Under the pieces are notes generated by a model. It searched no databases. It worked only from the letters and a program-made list of their open reading frames with translations, and was not told the DNA's origin. A stretch of DNA of 30,924 nt from an uncultured Alphaproteobacteria bacterium (GTDB lineage: Bacteria > Pseudomonadota > Alphaproteobacteria > CAAGCB01 > CAG-977): contig CAKQWA010000016.1 in NCBI GenBank assembly GCA_934277945.1, positions 1 to 30,924 of the forward strand, read 5' to 3'. Shown piece after piece: positions 6,564 through 13,417 of the stretch (the first letter of the stretch is position 1; every line of letters starts with the position of its first letter). The translations under genes and the position numbers were made by a program.

Positions 6564-7610
6564 ATGTCCGAATTAAGCGAAATTTTCTCCAAAAACGCGG
6601 CTCCGGCAAAACAGGCGGCGCAGGGGGATTACGTCTATCCGCATCTGCTTTGCCCGACAAAAGCGGAAAAGGACAAATTGAACGCCGTCGTCAACAAGCT
6701 GGCGAAAACGCCGCTGGGGCGCGAATTGCTGGATTGCGCCGCCGAATACGGCACGGAAATCCGCCTTGACAATATGTACGGCATTTGGGGCGCGTTCGCG
6801 TACACGGAAAAGAAACTGCGCCTGAACAAAGACGCGTCGGAAGACCGCCTTGTCGCGACTTTGGCGCACGAACTGCGACATTCGCAACAGTTTCAAAAGG
6901 GCGTCGAAATGGACGTTCTGCACGACGATCCGCGTTCCTATCTGCACTCTCAATGCGTCATTGAAGCCGACGCCAACGTCGCTTCCTGTCTTGTCGCGTG
7001 GGATTTGATGAAGCAGGGCGACAACGGCGTGCGCGACACGCTGATGCAGGAGGACAAGGGCGTTTTCAACAAATTTTTCGAGGTCGCGCAAAAAGAGGGG
7101 ACGGCGAAGGGTTCCGCGCCGAACGCCGCTTTTTACGAATGGTTCAAGGATATGCGCATCCGTCAGGCGTACGAAAACAACTACGCCAAAAGCGTCGAAT
7201 ACTGCAAATCGCATGGCAGCAGGAAAGATTCGATTTTCTCGCGTCAGGTGTCCGTGCAGGACAACGTCGCCAAAGTCTGCACCGTTGACGGCAAAGCCTA
7301 TGTCGGCAAGGAATCCGAAGAATTTTTCAAACGCCGCGATTTGAACGAAATCAACTACGAAACATTCTGGTCGATTTACCGCGCCATGCGCGACGCCGGC
7401 AGAATGGATTGGAGCGACGCGAACAAGCAGATGAACGATTACGGATTTTATCAGCGCGAACAGGAGTTTTACAGCGTCAAAACGCCTGAAAAAGCGCGGG
7501 AATCCGTCGAAGAACGCCAACAGCGCGCGGCGAACGTCATTCGCGGCAAAAAACAGCAAAAAACGCTTCCTTTGTCCGCTTTGGTCGCGCAAAACCGTTC
7601 TCGCAGCTGA
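6564..7610 (+). CDS. Putative HExRH zinc metallopeptidase, DUF6782-like (paralogue C)
   Basis: A 348-residue member of the same family, more diverged. The zinc motif is HELRH (H102, E103, H106) with E134 of IEADAN as third ligand; these positions are identical to those of paralogue A. The N-terminal start MSELSEIFSK resembles MSALSQAFSS of A. The C-terminal part has lost the KFFALRE block and instead has aromatic-rich, charged sequence. It ends in a basic stretch and the tail LPLSALVAQNRSRS. I choose the ATG at 6564 because AAGGGGG lies just before it; the ATG at 6540 has no ribosome site. It is a single gene with its own promoter and a strong terminator, with no signal peptide or membrane segment. 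Peptidase activity is inferred from the motif only. Confidence 0.72.
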   Translation: MSELSEIFSKNAAPAKQAAQGDYVYPHLLCPTKAEKDKLNAVVNKLAKTPLGRELLDCAAEYGTEIRLDNMYGIWGAFAYTEKKLRLNKDASEDRLVATLAHELRHSQQFQKGVEMDVLHDDPRSYLHSQCVIEADANVASCLVAWDLMKQGDNGVRDTLMQEDKGVFNKFFEVAQKEGTAKGSAPNAAFYEWFKDMRIRQAYENNYAKSVEYCKSHGSRKDSIFSRQVSVQDNVAKVCTVDGKAYVGKESEEFFKRRDLNEINYETFWSIYRAMRDAGRMDWSDANKQMNDYGFYQREQEFYSVKTPEKARESVEERQQRAANVIRGKKQQKTLPLSALVAQNRSRS

Positions 7611-7630
7611 TTTTTCAATCTTGATTTTCG

Positions 7631-7667
7631 TGCGAAGCGTCCTTTGCCGGACGTTTCGCATTTTTTT
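7631..7667 (+). terminator. Terminator of the 6564-7610 gene
   Basis: A 12-bp stem (7631-7642 with 7649-7660, one G-U pair, 6-nt loop) is followed by seven T. Confidence 0.92.
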
Positions 7668-7686
7668 ATGACGAAAGTGTTTATTT

Positions 7687-7735
7687 TATGATTTTTTTCA
7701 TATAAACTGTCGTCAACAATATGATTATTCATATT
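7687..7735 (+). promoter_or_regulatory. Two TATGA/TCATA dyads upstream of udp (candidate operators)
   Basis: TATGA-N6-TCATA (7687-7702) and AATATGA-N4-TCATATT (7718-7735) are two inverted repeats with the same half-site in the AT-rich stretch before udp. They could bind a nucleoside-responsive or CRP-like regulator. The promoter elements themselves are ambiguous here. Confidence 0.4.
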
Positions 7736-7766
7736 ATTTTCTCACTTTTTATCAGAGAGGTTTCTT

Positions 7767-8540
7767 ATGCAGCAGCTTGAAAAACAATTCCATATCCGTT
7801 GCGTTGAGGGCGACGTCGGACGCTATGTCATTCTGCCGGGGGATCCGGGGCGTTGCGAATCGATCGCCGCGCTGTTCGACGACGCGCACCATGTCGCGCA
7901 GAACCGCGAATACAACATCTACACGGGAACGCTGCTCGGCGAAAAAGTGTCCGTCTGCTCGACGGGCATCGGCGGTCCGTCCGCTTCCATCGCCATGGAG
8001 GAATTGCACAACATCGGCGCCGACACGTTCATCCGCACGGGGACTTGCGGCGGCATCGACTTGGACGTGCAGTCCGGCGACATCGTCGTCGCGACGGGCG
8101 CCATCCGCTTTGAACACACGTCCTGCGAATACGCGCCGATCGAATATCCCGCCGTCGCGAATCTGGACATCACGATCGCGTTGCGTCAGGCGGCTTTGGC
8201 AATGGGCAAAACGACTCACACGGGCGTCGTGCAATGCAAAGACGCTTTCTACGGTCAGCACAGCCCCGCGAAAATGCCCGTTTCCTATGAATTGTTGCAG
8301 AAATGGGAAGCGTGGAAACGCTTGGGCGTGAAAGCCAGCGAAATGGAATCCGCCGCGCTGTTCGTCGTCGCCGACGCGCTGAAATGCCGTTGCGGTTCGT
8401 GCTTCCATGTGATTTGGAATCAGGAACGCGAAGCGGCGGGACTGGATCAGAAAATGTCCGAAGACACGTCCGCGTCCGTGCGCGTGGCGGTCGATGCGCT
8501 GAAAATCATCATCGAACAGGATCGCGCGAAAGCGAAATAA
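7767..8540 (+). CDS. udp: Uridine phosphorylase
   Basis: Cytoplasmic nucleoside phosphorylase of the NP-I family, 257 residues, predicted to split uridine with phosphate into uracil and ribose-1-phosphate for pyrimidine salvage. Recognisable blocks are the phosphate-binding GDPGR (about residues 25-29), CSTGIGGPSASIAMEEL (about 70-86), RTGTCGGI, and the substrate-binding EMESAALF near residue 192. These align with E. coli Udp rather than purine nucleoside phosphorylase, although the FYGQHSP and HVIWNQ regions are diverged. The start has AGAGAGG upstream. The gene stands alone with a strong terminator. Two dyads upstream suggest regulation by nucleosides or carbon status. Confidence 0.88.
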   Translation: MQQLEKQFHIRCVEGDVGRYVILPGDPGRCESIAALFDDAHHVAQNREYNIYTGTLLGEKVSVCSTGIGGPSASIAMEELHNIGADTFIRTGTCGGIDLDVQSGDIVVATGAIRFEHTSCEYAPIEYPAVANLDITIALRQAALAMGKTTHTGVVQCKDAFYGQHSPAKMPVSYELLQKWEAWKRLGVKASEMESAALFVVADALKCRCGSCFHVIWNQEREAAGLDQKMSEDTSASVRVAVDALKIIIEQDRAKAK

Positions 8541-8563
8541 GACGCTTTCAAGCCAAGACAAAG

Positions 8564-8595
8564 GCGGGTTCCGGCAAAACGGAGCCCGCTTTTTT
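8564..8595 (+). terminator. Terminator of udp
   Basis: A 10-bp GC-rich stem (8564-8573 with 8580-8589, one G-U pair, 6-nt loop) is followed by six T. Confidence 0.92.
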
Positions 8596-8678
8596 GCCGC
8601 TCGCGCACTGGACAAAAAAGAAAAACGCCGTTCGCGCCGCGTTTATGAAAAAATTATGGTTATGTTGATATTTTTTTA

Positions 8679-8707
8679 TAGACAAACATCAAAAAAATTC
8701 GTATATT
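8679..8707 (+). promoter_or_regulatory. Promoter of the HNH-nuclease-like gene
   Basis: TAGACA (8679-8684), a 17-bp spacer and TATATT (8702-8707). The -10 box overlaps the 13-bp string (8703-8715) shared exactly with the promoter of the metallopeptidase at 3720-4703. A wide dyad GACAAA...TTTGTC (8681-8713) brackets the promoter. Confidence 0.6.
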
Positions 8708-8753
8708 TTTGTCAAGAACATTCCGATAACCTGTTTTTATAAGGATGAAAACG

Positions 8754-9575
8754 ATGGATTCGAACAATTTGATTCATGAGAAACGTCACCACGGCGGTAA
8801 AAACAACGGCAACCGCGGCAATCGCGGAAACGGTGGCAACGGCGGCGCTTTTCAGGCGAAAGGCAACTACACGCAGGAACAGTACAACGGCGAATTCAAT
8901 TTCGACACCATCCACGGTTTGAAACTGAAAGAAGTGGAATATAAAGTGCCGTCCATGGCTGAACGCAAGGCGAAACGCGCCGAATTCAACGGCGATCGCG
9001 AAAACGGCGTCGAGGGCGTGCGTTCCAAATTCCTGAAAATGCTCGCCAACGAACACGAAAAGGAACTGGTTGAAAAACTGGGGCTGACGCAGACCGACAT
9101 CGACGGCATGAAAAAAGGCTTCACGCCGAACGGCTTTAACGTGCATCACAAACTGGCTTTGCACGGCGGCGGAAAGAACGAATTTAAGAACTTCATCCTG
9201 ACTCCGCTGTATCCGCACGACCAATGGCATCATGACGTGATGGATCCGCAAATCGCGGGCATCAGAGAAGGCGAAGCGCGCAAAATCCTGATTCCGTACA
9301 CGGATGAAATGATTTACGATCCGAAGAAATACGGCTTTACGAAAGACAACGAAAAAGTTCAGCCGGATTACAAATCGCAAGTCAACCCCGAGGGTTACGC
9401 GAAATACTGGTTGCCGGAACACATCAGCGTTGAAAAACGTCAGGAAGACATGAAAGAACTGTATGCACAGTATGCCGCCCGCGACGCCGAACGCAAAGCG
9501 CAGAAGCAGGAAGCGCCGAAAAAGAACCGTGTCGCGACCGCCGCCATGCTGGCTCAAAAAATGCGCACGCGCTGA
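8754..9575 (+). CDS. HNH-nuclease-like protein with Gly/Asn-rich N-terminus and basic C-terminal tail
   Basis: A 273-residue protein. Residues 12-31 are rich in Gly, Asn and basic residues (repeated GN and RGN). The middle carries an HNH (beta-beta-alpha metal) pattern: VHHKLALHGGGKNEFKNF, then H155 and H159, giving H131-H132, N146 and the distal histidines, as in colicin-type and toxin nucleases. DNA or RNA cleavage is inferred from this motif. The C-terminus is lysine/arginine-rich and ends ATAAMLAQKMRTR, matching the tails of the unrelated metallopeptidases at 3720-7610. I prefer the ATG at 8754 because TAAGGA lies 8-9 bp before it; the ATG at 8745 overlaps that site. No immunity-like gene follows; the next feature is a terminator. 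It could be a secreted effector, a domesticated nuclease or a phage remnant. Confidence 0.65.
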   Translation: MDSNNLIHEKRHHGGKNNGNRGNRGNGGNGGAFQAKGNYTQEQYNGEFNFDTIHGLKLKEVEYKVPSMAERKAKRAEFNGDRENGVEGVRSKFLKMLANEHEKELVEKLGLTQTDIDGMKKGFTPNGFNVHHKLALHGGGKNEFKNFILTPLYPHDQWHHDVMDPQIAGIREGEARKILIPYTDEMIYDPKKYGFTKDNEKVQPDYKSQVNPEGYAKYWLPEHISVEKRQEDMKELYAQYAARDAERKAQKQEAPKKNRVATAAMLAQKMRTR

Positions 9576-9598
9576 TTGCGACGCTCTTAAAAACAGGG

Positions 9599-9630
9599 AA
9601 CTCCCGTTTCGCGCGGGAGTTTCTTTTTTT
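9599..9630 (+). terminator. Terminator of the HNH-like gene
   Basis: The stem AACTCCCG (9599-9606) with CGGGAGTT (9614-9621) is followed by TCTTTTTTT. Confidence 0.88.
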
Positions 9631-9667
9631 ATGCGGAAAATTTCTGCGTACGGGAAACTTTTGCGAC

Positions 9668-9899
9668 AAAATCCGCTAAAACAAGGCGGGGACGAGTTGC
9701 GGGGCGGGTTGTGCCTGTTTTGCGGAAAAATCAAAGAGGGCGTTCGAGGAAAATCAAAGGTGGTTCGAGGAAAAGCGGGCGTGGTGCGCGGAAAAATTTG
9801 CGGTAGAGAAAGCATAAGTTTGTTTTTTGGATGATGAATTTGTGTTTGCCTGAAATCCACTGAAACAGCATGAGGCAAGGCGCGGAAAATCCGCTAAAA
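9668..9899. repeat. Gene-free stretch with 21-bp tandem repeats and a duplicated 14-mer
   Basis: The interval 9631-10047 has no convincing gene on either strand. Four head-to-tail degenerate 21-bp units occupy 9721-9804. The two central units (9742-9762, 9763-9783) both begin GTTCGAGGAAAA. A 14-mer AAAATCCGCTAAAA occurs at 9668-9681 and again at 9886-9899, flanking the tandem array. No dyad with a T-run was seen that would end the acyltransferase gene. Confidence 0.6.
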
Positions 9900-10047
9900 T
9901 TAAAAGAGGCGGGGCGGGGGTGTCGGTCTAAACGAAATCGGGCGTAAAACCGCAACAAAACGGCTCGCAGAAAAGCCGCGTCGGGCGGGGATGCGGGAAA
10001 AGTTGCAATCGGCTTTTGCAGAGAACGCTTCCGCGAAAATGACAGTA

Positions 10048-11163
10048 TTATGCTCGAAAATACGCGTAGATTTTCGCCGTCGCCTTTGCCGTCGGCATTT
10101 CGACAAGCCGGTAGAACGCTTCGGTCGCCGCCCAGATGAGTGGAACGGCGCAAACGAACGTCAGCGTAAGATTGACGCCGTACGACACGCCTGCGTTGTG
10201 CAGGGCGGCGAATTCCCAGCACGAAAAAGACGTCATAATCGGGAAATGCGCCAAAACCAAGCAGAAAGAGCGTTTGCCCGCTTGCGTCAGACATCGGGCG
10301 GACAACGCGCGGCGGACGGTGTCGGATTGCAGGCACGCGCCCAGCAAAAAAAGCATGATGAACGCCGTCACCATGTATTCGGGAACGCCCGCAGGATACC
10401 GTATCGTCGGGAAGAACACGCCGAGCAAAAACATAAATCCGCAAAAAGCCGCCGTTTTCGGATTATCATGCGTTTTCTGATGCGCGTAAATGTCGGCGGC
10501 GACGACGCCCGCCAGAAAAACGGCGCAGGGCGGAGCGAAAAAGCACAATCCGTACAGAGCCGCGTAAATGAGCGCGCGGTGCTTCATGCGTCCGAAAATC
10601 AGCAAGACGGCGTAAGTGAAATACGACCCCGTCAAAATGAACGGCATACACCACAAAACGTTGCAGTAGCCGCTTTTGTTTGAATCGACGAACACCTCGA
10701 ACAGACCGTTCCAAACCGCGCCGGAAAAGGACGTTGCATCGGTGTAGGCGGACGCTTTAATCCAGTTGTTGTTCAAAAGTTCATACACATCAATGTGATG
10801 CGACAATCCGAGCGCGAAAAAAGCGTAAGAGAACACGGCGCAGGAAACGGTCAGCGGCGCCAGACGGAAATAGCGCAGCAAGGCTTGTTTGCGCAAAAAT
10901 TCGTCGTCGCCGTCCTGAAAGAATTTCAGCACGGGAATGAAAGCGATAACGGCGTAAAAAATCGGCAAAGGCGAAAAATCCAGCAAAGCGGAATAGGGAT
11001 AGTATTTCATGTAAACGGCGGCGGCGTTTTCCGTCGTTACGCCCGTTCCCCAGCCGATTTTGCCGAACGGGGCGAACGTGTACAGATAGTGCGCGGCGAC
11101 GATTAAAACGCCCGCAATTCCTTTTAATCCGTCAATCGCCGCCAAACGTTGCGAAGAAGCCAT
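10048..11163 (-). CDS. Acyltransferase-3 family membrane protein (OafA/WecH-like)
   Basis: A 371-residue multi-pass inner-membrane protein with about ten hydrophobic segments. The N-terminal motif AIDGLKGIAGVLIVAAHYLY (about residues 8-27), with its conserved histidine, is the signature of the acyltransferase-3 family. This family O-acylates sugars of surface polysaccharides, glycolipids or antibiotics. The acceptor here is unknown, and no polysaccharide gene is adjacent. I start at 11163 because AAGGGTG precedes that ATG; the 23 extra upstream residues would be encoded across the elbB terminator. Transcription is separated from elbB by that terminator. Downstream is the gene-free repeat region. 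Confidence 0.75.
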   Translation of the reverse strand: MASSQRLAAIDGLKGIAGVLIVAAHYLYTFAPFGKIGWGTGVTTENAAAVYMKYYPYSALLDFSPLPIFYAVIAFIPVLKFFQDGDDEFLRKQALLRYFRLAPLTVSCAVFSYAFFALGLSHHIDVYELLNNNWIKASAYTDATSFSGAVWNGLFEVFVDSNKSGYCNVLWCMPFILTGSYFTYAVLLIFGRMKHRALIYAALYGLCFFAPPCAVFLAGVVAADIYAHQKTHDNPKTAAFCGFMFLLGVFFPTIRYPAGVPEYMVTAFIMLFLLGACLQSDTVRRALSARCLTQAGKRSFCLVLAHFPIMTSFSCWEFAALHNAGVSYGVNLTLTFVCAVPLIWAATEAFYRLVEMPTAKATAKIYAYFRA

Positions 11164-11181
11164 ATTTTTCACCCTTGAAAC

Positions 11182-11219
11182 AAAAAAAGCAAGCCCGCTT
11201 GAAGTGTCCGCAGGCTTGC
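11182..11219 (-). terminator. Terminator of elbB
   Basis: On the minus strand GCAAGCC (11213-11219) pairs with GGCTTGC (11189-11195) across a 17-nt loop, followed by seven T (11182-11188). It lies between elbB and the acyltransferase start. Confidence 0.78.
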
Positions 11220-11256
11220 GTTTGCCTAACATAAAACTTTAAGAAAATGAAACATC

Positions 11257-11919
11257 TTATTGATTTTTAATCATTTCCATAAGGCTTTTGATCGCGTTTG
11301 ACGTGCTGATGGCAACGTCTTTCAGCGATTTGTCCAACATATAGCATGGCGCGGAAATCAGTTTGTTTTCCTTGTCGATGCACACGGCGGCGGCGGAGCA
11401 GGGCGCGTGTTTCGCCCCCATTTTGCTTATCGCCATCGCGGTTTCGGGATCGGTGCCGATAGTGAGCGTTCCAGTTTTCAAAATCCGCGCGACCAGAACG
11501 GGCGCGATGCACAGCGCGACAATCGGCTTTTTCATTTCGTGCGTTTCTTTGACCGCGCGCTCGACATCGGGATGCACGGCGCACGCGGGACCTTCCATTG
11601 CGAACGTGCACAGATTGACAATCGCCCCCATGCCGCCGGGGATGATTAAGCCGTCGTAATCCGCCGCGCGATAGGATTTCAAAGATTGGACGCCGCCGCG
11701 TGCGATACGGGCGGATTCAACAAGCATCCTGCGTTTTTCGGGCGTGTTTTGCTTTGTGAAATGATTTGTGACGACCGTTTGTTCGCCTTCGGGCGCAAAG
11801 CATTGATACGTTCCGCCCTGCTGTTCGACCGCCAGCATGACAGTCACCGCCTCATGAATTTCCGAACCGTCGAAAACGCCGCATCCCGACAACAAAACCG
11901 CAAATTTTTTACCCGTCAT
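11257..11919 (-). CDS. elbB: ElbB-type glyoxalase (DJ-1/PfpI superfamily)
   Basis: A 220-residue cytoplasmic protein of the DJ-1/PfpI superfamily, matching E. coli ElbB (isoprenoid biosynthesis protein with amidotransferase-like fold, reported glyoxalase activity). Visible features are the start FAVLLSGCGVFDGSEIHE, the mid-region YDGLIIPGGMGAIVNLC and the nucleophile-elbow cysteine in ALCIAPVLVA. Length is normal for the family. The start has an excellent site, GGAGGATAAAG. It is a single gene, divergent from thrC across 96 bp, with its own terminator. Confidence 0.92.
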   Translation of the reverse strand: MTGKKFAVLLSGCGVFDGSEIHEAVTVMLAVEQQGGTYQCFAPEGEQTVVTNHFTKQNTPEKRRMLVESARIARGGVQSLKSYRAADYDGLIIPGGMGAIVNLCTFAMEGPACAVHPDVERAVKETHEMKKPIVALCIAPVLVARILKTGTLTIGTDPETAMAISKMGAKHAPCSAAAVCIDKENKLISAPCYMLDKSLKDVAISTSNAIKSLMEMIKNQ

Positions 11920-12015
11920 ACTTTATCCTCCGTCGTAAACGTTTTTCTTGTAATCATACACGGATTTGCGTTAAAACTGATACAAATAATTTAAACGGTT
12001 TCGGGAATTTTCATA

Positions 12016-13413
12016 ATGAAATACATCAGCACGCGCGGGCAGGCGCCCGCTTTGGATTTCAAAGACGTTCTTCTGTCCGGATTGGCGAGCGACGGCGGCT
12101 TGTACGTCCCGCAGGAATATCCGTCGTTTTCGGCGGACGACATCAGAAAATTGCAGGGGTTGTCCTATCCCGATCTGGCGGCGCAAATCCTGCGCCCGTT
12201 CGTCGACGGCGCGTTGAGCGATGCGGAGATTTCCGATTTGACGCACAAGGCTTACGCACATTTCACGCACGCCGCCACCGCGCCATTGAAGCAGTTGGAT
12301 ACGAATTTGTGGGTTATGGAACTGTTTTACGGTCCGACGCTGGCGTTCAAAGACTACGCCTTGCAGTTGGTCGGCTTGCTGTTCGACGCGATTCTGTCCA
12401 AAAGCGGCAAAAAGATAACGATTGCCGGCGCGACGTCGGGCGATACGGGGTCCGCCGCCATTGAAGCGTGCAAAAACCGTTCGTGCATTGACATTTTCAT
12501 TCTGCATCCGTACAACCGCGTTTCCGAAATCCAGCGCCGCCAAATGACGACCGTGCACGCGCCCAACGTGTTCAACATCGCCGTCGAAGGCTGTTTCGAC
12601 GATTGCCAGAACATCGTCAAGCAGTTGTTCGCCGATGCGGATTTCCGCAAAGATTACGCGCTGTCCGCCGTCAATTCGATCAACTGGGCGCGCATTATGG
12701 CGCAGGTCGTGTATTATTTCTGGGCGGCTCTGCATCTCGGCGCGCCCGATCGCCGCGTGTCTTTCGCCGTGCCGACGGGGAATTTCGGCAACATCTTCGC
12801 GGGCTTCGTCGCCAAAAAAATGGGCTTGCCCGTCGACAAGTTGATTGTCGGATCGAACGCGAACGACATTCTGCCGCGCTTTTTTGAAACGGGCGAAATG
12901 AAAAAAAGCCAAGTCGTGCCGTCGATTTCGCCGTCCATGGACATTCAGGTGTCGTCGAACTTTGAACGTCTGCTGTTTGAATTTTCGGGCAGGGACGCCA
13001 AGCGCGTCGCCGATTTCATGGACGCGTTCAAATACGAGGGCGTGTACCGCGTTCCCGACGACGTCATGACCGAAATGCGCAAGGAATTTCAGGCTTTCCG
13101 GTGCGACGACGCTTTGACGAAACAGAATATGCGCGAAATTTTCGACAGGACGGGCGAGGTGTTCGACCCTCATTCCGCCATCGGCTACGCGGCGGGCAAA
13201 GCGTACGCGAAAGCCGACGTGCCGACCGTGTGTCTGGCGACGGCGCATCCCGCGAAATTTCCGAACGCCGTGCGCGACGCCGTCGGCAAAACGCCCGAAC
13301 TGCCCGCGCGCTTGGAATATCTGAAAACGATGCGCGAAAATTTCACGGTCTTGCCGAACGCGACCGACGCCATTAAATACTTCATTGAAACAAAGGTTTC
13401 AAAGAAAGGATAA
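12016..13413 (+). CDS. thrC: Threonine synthase
   Basis: PLP enzyme converting O-phosphohomoserine to threonine, the last step of threonine synthesis. The 465-residue length is normal for the long bacterial form. The start MKYISTRGQAPALDFKDVLLSGLASDGGLYVP is diagnostic. The PLP lysine lies in PTLAFKDYALQ (near residue 112), and the phosphate-binding segment is GATSGDTGSAA. Only a weak ribosome site precedes the ATG. The M16 peptidase starts 4 bp downstream, so the two are likely co-transcribed, a pairing common in alphaproteobacteria. Confidence 0.96.
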   Translation: MKYISTRGQAPALDFKDVLLSGLASDGGLYVPQEYPSFSADDIRKLQGLSYPDLAAQILRPFVDGALSDAEISDLTHKAYAHFTHAATAPLKQLDTNLWVMELFYGPTLAFKDYALQLVGLLFDAILSKSGKKITIAGATSGDTGSAAIEACKNRSCIDIFILHPYNRVSEIQRRQMTTVHAPNVFNIAVEGCFDDCQNIVKQLFADADFRKDYALSAVNSINWARIMAQVVYYFWAALHLGAPDRRVSFAVPTGNFGNIFAGFVAKKMGLPVDKLIVGSNANDILPRFFETGEMKKSQVVPSISPSMDIQVSSNFERLLFEFSGRDAKRVADFMDAFKYEGVYRVPDDVMTEMRKEFQAFRCDDALTKQNMREIFDRTGEVFDPHSAIGYAAGKAYAKADVPTVCLATAHPAKFPNAVRDAVGKTPELPARLEYLKTMRENFTVLPNATDAIKYFIETKVSKKG

Positions 13414-13417
13414 AGCA

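Noticed and set aside
6573..7661. 362-codon open frame on the minus strand
   Set aside because: It is antisense to the metallopeptidase gene, has low-complexity F/V/R-rich sequence with no family resemblance, and arises from codon bias of the real gene.
9721..9804. CRISPR array
   Set aside because: The units are contiguous and degenerate without unique spacers, and there are no cas genes.
8712..9878. 388-codon open frame on the minus strand
   Set aside because: It is antisense to the HNH-like gene and runs through its terminator. Its PRTT-like repeats only mirror the 21-bp DNA repeats.
10136..10683. Plus-strand frames opposite the acyltransferase gene
   Set aside because: Antisense shadows with R/Q/H-rich composition.
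11971..13248. 425-codon open frame on the minus strand
   Set aside because: Antisense to thrC, no recognisable domain, no ribosome site.
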